NCBI RefSeq assembly: GCF_008086345.1
Contig: NZ_CP043006.1
Coordinates: 4,834,032-4,898,031, forward strand
Length of the DNA: 64,000 nucleotides
Source of the DNA: Chitinophaga sp. XS-30
Lineage (GTDB): Bacteria > Bacteroidota > Bacteroidia > Chitinophagales > Chitinophagaceae
Reading direction: 5' to 3'
This document shows positions 45,102-53,351 of this stretch, piece after piece; the stretch's first letter is position 1; every line of letters begins with the position of its first letter. The notes under the pieces were generated by a model. It was not told the origin of the DNA and did not search any database. It saw only the letters and a list, made by a program, of their open reading frames with translations. The position numbers and the translations under genes were made by a program.

Positions 45102-45842
45102 ATGAGCGCTACGAAGAAAGAGATCATTCAGCAGTTGCAAAAGGAGTTGCTGCTTTTGCAGGGTTACAAACCACCGCCTGCAGGCAAGATCGGTTTTGGT
45201 CTTGGTCCGGTAGAAGCAGCTTTCCCCAATGCCGTTTTCCCAGTGGGCGCATTGCATGAATTTGTAAGTGCGGCAGCTGAACATACTGCCGCTACTGCGG
45301 GCTTCGTTGGCGGGCTGCTTGCTCCGCTGATGAAGGATGGCGGAGCCTGTATATGGATCAGGGCATCGCAGATGCTTTTCCCTCCTGCGCTGAAAACTTT
45401 TGGTATTGAGCCGGACCGGATCGTTTTCGTAGATCCGGCAAGGGAAAAAGATGTGTTGTGGGCCATGGAGGAAGCGCTCAAATGCGAGGGGCTTGCCGCG
45501 GTTGTCGGAGAAACCAGGGATATTGGTTTTACAGCGTCCCGGCGCCTGCAATTGGCGGTAGAGCAAAGCAGGGTGACCGGGTTCATCCTTCGTGACCAGC
45601 CGCGTAATCTCAACCCTGTGGCCTGTATAGCCCGGTGGCGGATCACCCCGCTGGCCAGCGACCCCGGAAACGGGCTGCCGGGTGTGGGATTTCCCAGGTG
45701 GCGTGTGGAGCTGATGAAAGTGCGCAATGGCAAACCGGGCATATGGCAATTGGAATGGGCGGAAGGGCGGTTCCATACGCTTGTTGAGCATGCTGACCAT
45801 GCTGCGCAGCAACCGCTGATACGTGTACGGAAAACAGGATAA
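45102..45842 (+). CDS. imuA: ImuA-like mutasome protein
   Basis: A 246-residue RecA-fold protein of the error-prone repair mutasome. It matches Bacteroidota ImuA by LGPVEAAFPNAVFPVGALHE near the N-terminus, the strand GGACIWIRASQMLFPPALKT, DRIVFVDPAREKDVLWAMEE, and RLQLAVEQSRVTGFILRDQP. No intact Walker A motif is visible, which is usual for this group. It is the first gene of an imuA-imuB-dnaE2 cassette; imuB begins 1 base after its stop. The 210 bases upstream are AT-rich; I saw no SOS operator I could defend. Confidence 0.9.
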   Translation: MSATKKEIIQQLQKELLLLQGYKPPPAGKIGFGLGPVEAAFPNAVFPVGALHEFVSAAAEHTAATAGFVGGLLAPLMKDGGACIWIRASQMLFPPALKTFGIEPDRIVFVDPAREKDVLWAMEEALKCEGLAAVVGETRDIGFTASRRLQLAVEQSRVTGFILRDQPRNLNPVACIARWRITPLASDPGNGLPGVGFPRWRVELMKVRNGKPGIWQLEWAEGRFHTLVEHADHAAQQPLIRVRKTG

Positions 45843-45843
45843 A

Positions 45844-47346
45844 ATGCCGAAACGGTTCGTTGCCATATGGTGCTGTCATCTGATCACGGACTGGTTTGTG
45901 ATCCGCAAACCGGCACTTGCAGGGAAACCTTTTGTGCTGGCTACACCGGATCATGGGCGAATGGTCGTTACCGCCGCCAGCACTGCTGCACAGGCACAAG
46001 GGATCAATGTTGGCGCTGTTGTCGCAGATGCCAGAGCGATCATCCCGGGCCTGGAAGTGTATGACGACAAAGCGGGGCTATCCCGCCAGTTGCTCAGGAC
46101 CATCGGTAAATGGTGCATACGGTACACACCGGCAGTGGCGATCGATGAACCTGACGGGCTGCTCCTGGATGCCAGTGGTTGCGCGCATCTTTGGGGTGGT
46201 GAACAACCTTATCTGGAAGATATCGTTGCACGGCTGCGCAATTACGGGTATGATGTGCGCGCAGCAATGGCAGGCACCATTGGCGCAGCCTGGGCTATCT
46301 CCCGGTTTGGTGAACATGGGATGATCATCAGCAATGGCGCTCAGTCAGACGCATTGCTGCCTTTACCCCCTGCTGCTTTACGGCTTGAACCAGGCATATT
46401 GGAAAGATTGCATAAACTCGGGCTGAATAAGATAAGCAGTTTTATCGGCATGCCCCGTCCCGCGCTGCGCAGGCGTTTTGGCGGGGAGTTGCTGCTCCGG
46501 CTGGATCAGGCTTTAGGCCTGGAAGAAGAAGCGATACAACCGCTGGAACCAGTTCAGCCTTACCTCGAAAGATTGCCCTGCCTGGAGCCGATCCTCACGG
46601 CCACCGGTATTACGATAGCCCTGGAACGTTTGCTCGGTCAGCTTTGCAACCGCCTCAGGCAGGAAGGGAAAGGACTGCGCGCTGCTATTTTCAAATGTTT
46701 CCGGGTAGATGGCAAAACAGTACAGATAGAAATCGGAACAAACCGCGCATCGCAAAACGCCACTCACCTGTTCAGTCTGTTCAGCAACAAAATATCTTCT
46801 ATTGAACCCGCACTCGGTATAGAGGTCTTTGTACTGGAAGCGCCGAAGGTGGAGGAAATGTCCGCCCCCCAGGAAACATTATGGGCAGGAGGATGCAGCG
46901 TGGACAGCATACGGTTGTCGGAACTGATAGACCAGCTGGCAGGCAGAGTAGGCAGTCAGGCGATCCGCCGCTATTTACCGGCCCAGCATTATTGGCCGGA
47001 ACGATCGGTCAAACCGGCTTCTTCCCTGCATAAACAGCCCGATACAATATGGCGGGATGACCGGCCACGGCCGGTACGGCTGCTGCCGGAACCTGAACCC
47101 ATAGATGTGGCTGCACCCATCCCTGATTATCCGCCCATGCTGTTCCGCTATAAAGGGAAACTGCATCGCATAAAAAAAGCGGACGGCCCTGAACGCGTGG
47201 CCTGCGAATGGTGGCATGAAGAAAAGCAGCATCGGGATTATTACATCGTGGAAGATGAGGACGGTTACCGGTATTGGCTTTTCAGATCAGGGCATTATAC
47301 CGGGGATAAAACCCATCAATGGTTTATTCATGGATTTTTTGCATGA
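45844..47346 (+). CDS. imuB: ImuB-like Y-family DNA polymerase homologue
   Basis: A 500-residue Y-family polymerase homologue that should serve as a scaffold between the beta clamp and DnaE2 in translesion synthesis. The N-terminal catalytic Asp is missing (FVAIWCCHLITDWFVIRKPA where active polymerases have DxD), and the second acidic motif reads AVAIDEPDGLLLDASGCAHL, so it is probably inactive, as known for ImuB. Thumb, little-finger and C-terminal regions follow (ALRRRFGGELLLRLDQALGL). It starts at ATG 45844, 1 base after imuA. Its TGA stop is directly followed by ATG and by repeats that keep its reading frame up to dnaE2. Confidence 0.92.
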   Translation: MPKRFVAIWCCHLITDWFVIRKPALAGKPFVLATPDHGRMVVTAASTAAQAQGINVGAVVADARAIIPGLEVYDDKAGLSRQLLRTIGKWCIRYTPAVAIDEPDGLLLDASGCAHLWGGEQPYLEDIVARLRNYGYDVRAAMAGTIGAAWAISRFGEHGMIISNGAQSDALLPLPPAALRLEPGILERLHKLGLNKISSFIGMPRPALRRRFGGELLLRLDQALGLEEEAIQPLEPVQPYLERLPCLEPILTATGITIALERLLGQLCNRLRQEGKGLRAAIFKCFRVDGKTVQIEIGTNRASQNATHLFSLFSNKISSIEPALGIEVFVLEAPKVEEMSAPQETLWAGGCSVDSIRLSELIDQLAGRVGSQAIRRYLPAQHYWPERSVKPASSLHKQPDTIWRDDRPRPVRLLPEPEPIDVAAPIPDYPPMLFRYKGKLHRIKKADGPERVACEWWHEEKQHRDYYIVEDEDGYRYWLFRSGHYTGDKTHQWFIHGFFA

Positions 47347-47499
47347 ATGGATGATGCCGATGCAGTACACCGAATGACTGGTATTCAGGGAATGGATGCA
47401 ATACACTTAATGACGGACATCCTTGGCGTTTCATTACAAGATGATGCCGATGCAGTACACCGAATGACCGGTATTCAGCGAATGGATGCTATACACTGA
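47347..47499 (+). CDS. 50-residue repeat reading frame between imuB and dnaE2
   Basis: ATG 47347 follows the imuB stop with no gap and opens a 50-codon frame made almost wholly of a 30-residue repeat (DDADAVHRMTGIQ, MDAIH, MTDILGVSLQ) given once fully and once in part before TGA 47497-47499. The next codon is again ATG (47500), which reads MTDILGVSLQDAADAVNRMTG and runs in frame into DnaE2. TGAATG junctions at both ends would allow reinitiation. It may be translated as a coupling peptide or be a by-product of a DNA repeat; no family is recognised. Confidence 0.4.
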   Translation: MDDADAVHRMTGIQGMDAIHLMTDILGVSLQDDADAVHRMTGIQRMDAIH

Positions 47500-47570
47500 A
47501 TGACGGACATCCTTGGCGTTTCATTACAAGATGCTGCGGATGCAGTAAACCGAATGACTGGTATTCACAG
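47351..47570 (+). repeat. 90-bp tandem repeat array between imuB and dnaE2
   Basis: Copy 1 is 47351-47440, copy 2 is 47441-47530 (four differences by eye), and copy 3 is partial from 47531 to about 47570. The period of 90 keeps the reading frame. Each unit also holds two shorter echoes of the dnaE2 start, ATGCAGTACACCGAATGA (47360) and ATGCAATACACTTAATGA (47396), repeated at 47450 and 47486; the true gene begins ATGCAATACACCGAACTG at 47581. The array therefore looks as if it grew from the dnaE2 start region. Confidence 0.9.
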
Positions 47571-47580
47571 CATAATACGA

Positions 47581-48474
47581 ATGCAATACACCGAACTGCA
47601 AATAACAACGAATTTCAGTTTTCTCCGGGGCGGCTCCCACCCGGAGGAACTGGTGGAACAGGCCGAGGCGCTGGGTTACAGGGAAATTGCGATCACAGAC
47701 CGCAATACCCTTGCCGGTATCGTTCGTGCCCATACCGCCGCGAAAGCAAAAGGCATGCGCATCCTTCCCGCTGCCCGGCTCGATCTGCAGGATGGCCCCG
47801 CCCTGCTTGCCTATCCGGTGGATAAAGATGCATATGCCCGGCTTTCCGGCTTGTTGACCATCGGCAATCTCCGGGCAGAAAAAGGGGATTGCCTGCTGTG
47901 CCGTGCTGATGTGTACCAGCATGCAAAAGGGATCAAATTCATCGTTGTGCCACCGGCGGCGCTCAATACCACTTTTGATTTCGATCATGCATTTCTGCAA
48001 ACGCTCGGCGAATACCGGGAAGCCTTCGGCCCGGAGCTTTACCTCGCAGCCTCCCGCGCCTACCAGGGCGATGACAACAAGCAACTCTACCGCCTCTCCC
48101 AACTCTCCGCGCAACTGAACATACCCATGGCAGCCACGAATAATGTGCATTACCACCATCCCGCACGGCGCCAGTTGCAGGATGTGCTGACCTGCATCCG
48201 GGAAAAATGTACGATCCAGACCGCTGGTTTCCGCCTTTTTGAAAACGCCGAAAGGCATCTCAAACCGATCCATGAAATGCACCGCCTGTTCCGCCAATAC
48301 CCCGACGCGCTCCGGCAAACACAGGAGATCGCGCAAGCCTGCCGGTTTTCGCTGGACAGCCTGCAATATGTTTACCCGGAAGAGATCACATCCGAAGGGC
48401 GTACCCCCCATGGAAGAACTGACCTTTCTTACCTGGCAGGGCGCCAGGCGGCAATTCAGCGATCAGGTCCCTGA
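47581..48474 (+). CDS. dnaE2: DnaE2 N-terminal (PHP domain) part, frameshifted
   Basis: The first part of an error-prone C-family polymerase. ATG 47581 gives the family-typical N-terminus (YTELQITTNFSFLRGGSHPE), and the PHP domain runs through GYREIAITDRNTLAGIVRAH, TNNVHYHHPARRQLQDVLTC and CRFSLDSLQYVYPEEI. Past about residue 275 (TPH) the frame leaves homology and ends after some 20 unrelated residues (LSYLAGRQAAIQRSGP). The rest of the enzyme continues one base over. In this sequence the 297-residue product would be a lone PHP domain. Confidence 0.85.
   Translation: MQYTELQITTNFSFLRGGSHPEELVEQAEALGYREIAITDRNTLAGIVRAHTAAKAKGMRILPAARLDLQDGPALLAYPVDKDAYARLSGLLTIGNLRAEKGDCLLCRADVYQHAKGIKFIVVPPAALNTTFDFDHAFLQTLGEYREAFGPELYLAASRAYQGDDNKQLYRLSQLSAQLNIPMAATNNVHYHHPARRQLQDVLTCIREKCTIQTAGFRLFENAERHLKPIHEMHRLFRQYPDALRQTQEIAQACRFSLDSLQYVYPEEITSEGRTPHGRTDLSYLAGRQAAIQRSGP
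48404..48413 (+). other. single-base frameshift site in dnaE2 at a C6 run
   Basis: Six C at 48404-48409 then ATGG. Deleting one base here (one C, or one G of 48412-48413) joins SEGRTP directly to EELTFLTWQGARRQF, the junction expected of DnaE2. The sequence thus carries one base too many for a continuous gene. It may be a sequencing error, a true mutation, phase variation or a programmed shift. Confidence 0.85.
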
Positions 48475-50737
48475 AAAAACAGTGAAAGCCATTCATCATG
48501 AACTGTCATTCATCGAACAGATGAATTATGCCGCTTATTTTCTGACCGTCTATGATATCGTGCGCTTTGCCAGGGAACAGCACATCCTTTGCCAGGGGCG
48601 AGGGTCCGCAGCCAACTCCACCGTTTGCTATTGCCTCGGCATCACCTCCGTCGATCCTGAAAAATTCGACCTTCTGTTTGAACGGTTCATTTCATCCGCC
48701 AGGAATGAACCGCCGGATATTGATGTTGACTTTGAACATGAGCGCAGGGAAGAAGTGATCCAGTATATCTACAACAAATATGGGCGGGACCGGGCGGCCA
48801 TCGTTGCAACGGTCACCCAGCAACGGCAGAAAGGCGCCATCCGGGATGTAGGAAAAGCCATGGGATTGTCTGTAGACACCATCAATCGTCTGTCCGGCGC
48901 TATCCGGGATTTTTCGGAAGAGCGGTTCGATGAACAAAGCATCCTTGAACAGGGATTGAATCCGCATGATCCGCTGCTCCGGAAAGTATTGCAGCTCACC
49001 GGCCAGATGATGGGCTTTCCCCGGCAACTCGGGCAACATACCGGAGGCTTTGTGATCACCCGGGGCAAGCTTTCCGATCTCTGTCCCGTGCTGAATGCCC
49101 GTATGGAAAACAGGACCTGCATCGAATGGAATAAAGACGATATCGATGCTTTAGGCTTCCTCAAGATCGATGTGCTCGCCCTTGGTATGCTCACCTGTAT
49201 CCGCAAGGCTTTTGACCTGGTAAAAAACCATTACGGCCGGGACCTGACACTCACCAATATTCCGCAGGACGATGCTGCCGTTTACGAAATGGTCAGCCAT
49301 GCTGATACTATCGGCGTTTTCCAGATAGAAAGCCGGGCACAGCAGGCCATGCTGCCAAGATTAAGACCGACATGTTTTTATGATCTCGTGATCGAAGTTG
49401 CTATAGTACGCCCCGGCCCCATACAAGGCGATATGGTGCATCCTTACCTGCGCCGCCGCAACAAGCTGGAAGCAGTGGAATATCCTTCCAAAGAACTGGA
49501 AGATATCCTGCACCGCACTTTGGGCGTACCGCTTTTCCAGGAGCAGGCCATGAAGATCGCTATCGTAGCGGCAGGGTTCACGCCTTCCGAAGCCGACGAA
49601 CTTCGCCGCAGCATGGCTACTTTCAAGGCGCATGGGCAGGTAAGCCGGTTCGAGGAAAAGCTGGTGAACGGCATGACCGCCAAAGGTTATACGGAAGACT
49701 TTGCCCGGCGTATTTTCCGGCAGCTGGAAGGCTTCGGCAGCTACGGTTTCCCGGAAAGCCATGCCGTGAGCTTTGCCCTGCTGGTATATGTATCTTCCTG
49801 GATCAAATGTTATTATCCGGATGTTTTTGCCACAGCCCTGCTCAACAGCATGCCTATGGGGTTTTACCAGCCGGCACAGATCATTATCGATGCCCGGAAG
49901 CATGGCGTGGAAGTGCGGCCTGTGGATGTCAACCATTCCTGCTGGGATAATACCCTTGAAGAAAAAGCCGGCAGCCATTGTGCGGTGCGCCTTGGCTTCC
50001 GGCAGGTAAAAGGAATCCGGGAAGAAGATGTACAAGTGCTGGTATCGGCAAGAACGGCAACCTATACCAGCATCCCGGCACTGCGCGATGCCGGTGTGCC
50101 GCATACGGCGCTGGAAAAACTCGCCGATGCGGATGCTTTCCGGTCAATGGGACTCGACCGGCGCCGGGCATTATGGGAAGTGTCCGCACTGCATGACCGG
50201 CCTGTTGCGCTGTTTGCCGGACAGTCTTCCGAAAGCGCTGCGGAAAAACAGATCTCATTACCGGAAATGTCCGCCCCGGAACATGTGATACAGGATTATG
50301 CCTCAACATCATTGTCACTAAAAGCCCATCCCGTCAGCTTTACCCGGGAAAAACTCCGGCTCCTGCATATCGTAACGGCACAGGAGCTTTCTGATATGAA
50401 AGACGGTGCACCGGTGAAAGTAGCCGGACTTGTACTGGTGCGGCAACGCCCCGGCACTGCCAGCGGAATATGTTTTGTTACGATTGAGGACGAGACCGGA
50501 TGCGCCAACCTCGTTGTTTTCGAGAAACTGTTTGCCCGGTACCGGAAAGTGATCGTACAGGCTAAGTTGCTGATGGTAGAAGGAAAATTACAGCGCGAAG
50601 GGGAAGTGATCCATGTGATCGTGCAGCAATGTTACGATCTGACAAAATTCCTGCGGCAGATGAGCGCTCCGGCGGAAGAAGATGCACAGGCGACGGCGCA
50701 AAAGGATGTGTTTTATGGCGGGAGGAATTTCCGGTGA
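48410..50737 (+). CDS. dnaE2: DnaE2 polymerase core and C-terminal part
   Basis: The catalytic part of error-prone DNA polymerase DnaE2, which copies past lesions with ImuA and ImuB. An ATG at 48410 happens to open this frame right at the frameshift (MEELTFLTWQGARRQF), giving 775 residues. The palm carries CQGRGSAANSTVCYCLGITS, the catalytic PPDIDVDFEHERRE near residue 100, QLGQHTGGFVIT, and the third Asp in LGFLKIDVLALGML. The helix-hairpin-helix region and OB fold follow (VKVAGLVLVRQRPGTASGIC). No good ribosome site precedes 48410. With the frameshift repaired the whole protein would be about 1050 residues, normal for DnaE2. Confidence 0.85.
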   Translation: MEELTFLTWQGARRQFSDQVPEKTVKAIHHELSFIEQMNYAAYFLTVYDIVRFAREQHILCQGRGSAANSTVCYCLGITSVDPEKFDLLFERFISSARNEPPDIDVDFEHERREEVIQYIYNKYGRDRAAIVATVTQQRQKGAIRDVGKAMGLSVDTINRLSGAIRDFSEERFDEQSILEQGLNPHDPLLRKVLQLTGQMMGFPRQLGQHTGGFVITRGKLSDLCPVLNARMENRTCIEWNKDDIDALGFLKIDVLALGMLTCIRKAFDLVKNHYGRDLTLTNIPQDDAAVYEMVSHADTIGVFQIESRAQQAMLPRLRPTCFYDLVIEVAIVRPGPIQGDMVHPYLRRRNKLEAVEYPSKELEDILHRTLGVPLFQEQAMKIAIVAAGFTPSEADELRRSMATFKAHGQVSRFEEKLVNGMTAKGYTEDFARRIFRQLEGFGSYGFPESHAVSFALLVYVSSWIKCYYPDVFATALLNSMPMGFYQPAQIIIDARKHGVEVRPVDVNHSCWDNTLEEKAGSHCAVRLGFRQVKGIREEDVQVLVSARTATYTSIPALRDAGVPHTALEKLADADAFRSMGLDRRRALWEVSALHDRPVALFAGQSSESAAEKQISLPEMSAPEHVIQDYASTSLSLKAHPVSFTREKLRLLHIVTAQELSDMKDGAPVKVAGLVLVRQRPGTASGICFVTIEDETGCANLVVFEKLFARYRKVIVQAKLLMVEGKLQREGEVIHVIVQQCYDLTKFLRQMSAPAEEDAQATAQKDVFYGGRNFR

Positions 50738-50877
50738 GGTGTGCGAGCATTAAGGCTTAACGCCCGGTTCCGGCAGACAGGTCACAACCTCGCTTCCCTT
50801 ACGCATACATATAACCGCATTGCGGATTGATGCCCATTCCTTATCACCGGCCATCCACTTATATTCATCAAGCCTCA

Positions 50878-51942
50878 TCAGGGATGTGCTTCACGATAAG
50901 TATTAAAGGCCGACTGGCTCAGGTTTCTTCGTCTCGTCAACACTCCCGCGATCGCCGGATCTGTTATAGGCCGCAATGCTCCGGCATTCAGCACAACGCC
51001 CGGCACTTCGAATCTCCTCAGCACGATATCGCTTGCATCGTTTACACTGGTAGCCGGATTGGTGATCGTGCTATATACAGCCCTGTAACGGGTTTGCAAT
51101 TCTGTTACGAGGTAGTCTATCTGCGCATCCATGTTAAAAAGTATATCCACACCCTGCGTCATGCCGCAATACTGATGTTCGAACAAACCTGACCGACGGG
51201 AACCGGATGTCCACTGGGCTATTCCCACACCCGGCAGCAGGGGGCCGGTACCGGTAGCTGAGCTGCGGTTCATGATATCTTCCGGTGTAAAATCATGCAC
51301 GGCACCATCAAAACCCTCCGCGCGCATGGGCGTATCACCAGCGCTGCCTTCCACGCGGCTGGGGATCACGCCGGATTCCGACCGGAGATTCCCCACAAGG
51401 CCCGCAGCGCCATTCACCGGAAAATTATACCGGTCGATCAGCCGTTCCATGGCATACAACACCGGGTTCGCAATGGTCCGCTGCTCCCAGCTGAGTATCG
51501 GCCCACGGGATGCTACATGCGTGGCAAGCGTCTGCACACGTGAATCTGCCATGGTCACTTCCGGATGGATGCACAACAGCGGGTCTTCCTGTGATTCATC
51601 AAATTCAGGAGAAAAAAGCATCCGCTCGCAGAACAGCGCCGCCGCCATCAGCAACGCATTCCTGTCCGGATCATCCGTGAGCGGGTCGATACCCACAAAC
51701 CCGCAGGAACTCCAGGTTTCCACGGACCTCCATTCCGAATCCGTTAAGGGTGCACTGAGCGTACCTCCGGCCGTTGGTGCTGAAGCTGGCGGCGTGGCGA
51801 CCTGCCGCTGCACAACAGGCGGTGAACCGAAAAAACTGTTTGCGGCATTGACGGGCTGAAAAAAAGGGCCCTGGACATTGGAATGAACTGCAGGGGACGA
51901 TGCGGTCCGGCTGCCGCTCCGGGTTACTTCCGGGGTAGACAT
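50878..51942 (-). CDS. lysozyme-like protein with eCIS-cargo-like N-terminus
   Basis: A 354-residue protein without signal peptide. The first 80 residues are Ser/Pro/Ala-rich and contain two FF-P boxes and VQR (GPFFQPVNAANSFFGSPPVV), a leader style seen in cargo of Bacteroidota extracellular contractile injection systems. A middle region follows (about 80-165). Then comes a phage-tail-lysozyme-like domain (about 165-320): NFPVNGAAGLVGNLRSESGV with the putative catalytic Glu, then LPGVGIAQWTSGSRRSGLF and MDAQIDYLVTELQTRY. It is likely a muramidase. No injection apparatus genes are in the window, so it is an orphan. The start at 51942 is the only sensible one. Confidence 0.7.
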   Translation of the reverse strand: MSTPEVTRSGSRTASSPAVHSNVQGPFFQPVNAANSFFGSPPVVQRQVATPPASAPTAGGTLSAPLTDSEWRSVETWSSCGFVGIDPLTDDPDRNALLMAAALFCERMLFSPEFDESQEDPLLCIHPEVTMADSRVQTLATHVASRGPILSWEQRTIANPVLYAMERLIDRYNFPVNGAAGLVGNLRSESGVIPSRVEGSAGDTPMRAEGFDGAVHDFTPEDIMNRSSATGTGPLLPGVGIAQWTSGSRRSGLFEHQYCGMTQGVDILFNMDAQIDYLVTELQTRYRAVYSTITNPATSVNDASDIVLRRFEVPGVVLNAGALRPITDPAIAGVLTRRRNLSQSAFNTYREAHP

Positions 51943-52127
51943 GATGCGGGGTTTTATGTAAGGAAGTTACACCTTTTTTCAAACTATCGTTGCAACAACC
52001 TGCCGGGAAAAAACCCGTAATACAGCAACATCCCCATTTGCGCAACAGGCAAATAAACCTTATCTTGTCATTTATTCTTCGACAGCTGCTCACATTATCT
52101 GATGAATATAAAAAATCACTCATTCTT

Positions 52128-53102
52128 ATGTATAAAAAATTTCTTGTTTTGGGATTGAGCTATGCATTGATGGCATGCTCAGGCCCGTCAACACCGGATT
52201 CAGACCAGCATGCACCCGCTAACACGCAGACCATGACAGATACCACAAAACTCATAGGGCGCTGGGACATCACGATCGATCAGGACGGCAAACCCGCTCC
52301 CTCCTGGCTGGAAGTAAAACTTTCCGGCTATCGCACGCTTGTCGGATACTTCGTAGGCGCTTCCGGCAGCGCGCGCCCTGTTTCTAAAGTAACCTTCGAA
52401 AACGGCAAATTCAGCTTTTCCATTCCACCGCAATGGGAGAACGGTACGCAGGACCTGGTGATCGAAGGCCAGCCGACAGCGGAGGGCATCGAGGGCACGA
52501 TCACTACCAGCGAAGGGAAGAAACATAACTGGAAAGGCGTAAAAGCACCTTATTTAAAGCGGACCTCAGCGCCGGAATGGGGCGAAACCATCGACCTGTT
52601 CAACGGAAAGGACCTCAGCGGCTGGAAAGCCATGGGCGAAAATCAATGGGAAGTACGGGACGGCATTCTCACCAGCCCGCGCTCCGGCTCCAACCTCATA
52701 TCAGAACAAAAATTCACGGATTTCAAACTGCATGTGGAGTTCAGATACCAGAAAGGCAGCAACAGCGGCGTGTACCTGAGAGGCCGTTATGAAGTACAGA
52801 TAGAGGACAGCCCGAAAGAGGCGCATCCCTCCAGCGTACTGTTCAGCGGTGTGTACGGATTTATTGCCCCCAGTGAGATCGCGGCATTGGGACCGGACCA
52901 GTGGCAAACTTATGATATTACACTTACCGGCCGGATGATAACCGTTGTCGTAAATGGCAAGACGGTGATCAGCAACCAGGAAATACCGGGCATTACCGGT
53001 GGCGCGCTGGACAGTAATGAAGGCGAACCAGGGCCCATCTATATCCAGGGAGACCACGGGCCGATCGAGTTCAGAAAGATCGTGATCACACCAGCTAAAT
53101 AA
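52128..53102 (+). CDS. DUF1080 (3-keto-disaccharide hydrolase-like) lipoprotein
   Basis: A 324-residue lipoprotein (lipobox LSYALMACSGPS). After a first beta-rich region (about 35-145, LIGRWDITIDQDGKPAPSWL) comes a concanavalin-like DUF1080 domain (about 150-322): IDLFNGKDLSGWKAMGENQW, GSNLISEQKFTDFKLHVEFR, NSGVYLRGRYEVQI, PDQWQTYDITLTGRM, and the end GPIYIQGDHGPIEFRKIVI. Some members of this fold hydrolyse 3-keto-glycosides or bind sugars. ATG 52128 begins the signal peptide. It is a single gene bounded by a hairpin downstream. Confidence 0.88.
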   Translation: MYKKFLVLGLSYALMACSGPSTPDSDQHAPANTQTMTDTTKLIGRWDITIDQDGKPAPSWLEVKLSGYRTLVGYFVGASGSARPVSKVTFENGKFSFSIPPQWENGTQDLVIEGQPTAEGIEGTITTSEGKKHNWKGVKAPYLKRTSAPEWGETIDLFNGKDLSGWKAMGENQWEVRDGILTSPRSGSNLISEQKFTDFKLHVEFRYQKGSNSGVYLRGRYEVQIEDSPKEAHPSSVLFSGVYGFIAPSEIAALGPDQWQTYDITLTGRMITVVVNGKTVISNQEIPGITGGALDSNEGEPGPIYIQGDHGPIEFRKIVITPAK

Positions 53103-53108
53103 TTATCC

Positions 53109-53172
53109 AAAAGGCTGTCAGCTGTAAATACCTCTCCTTTCAGCATGAGGAATATGCGCCTGACAGCCTTTT
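53109..53172 (+). terminator. hairpin after the DUF1080 gene
   Basis: AAAAGGCTGTCAG (53109-53121) pairs perfectly with CTGACAGCCTTTT (53160-53172), 13 bp, with a 38-base loop, followed by ATTTT. It starts 6 bases after the stop codon. The large loop lowers confidence. Confidence 0.55.
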
Positions 53173-53351
53173 ATTTTCCTCCCGTTCTTCGCCGGCCATT
53201 CGCCTTCAGCATTTCCCCGCACCCCGCAACAGGTTGATAGTCTGTTTATTACCATGCTCCGGGCCGCCATTTTGGTGTTGCTGTCGCAATGAATTGCCGC
53301 AACCGCCCGAATAAAAGTGTAAATTTGAACTGCCCTGACTATGCTATCCTG

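Noticed and set aside
47344..47499. TGA recoding (selenocysteine or TGA as a sense codon) between imuB and dnaE2
   Set aside because: TGA ends many other genes in the window and no selenocysteine insertion element was seen; reinitiation at the adjoining ATG codons is simpler.
47351..47570. CRISPR-like array between imuB and dnaE2
   Set aside because: The units are contiguous 90-bp tandem repeats without unique spacers and hold pieces of the adjacent coding sequence.
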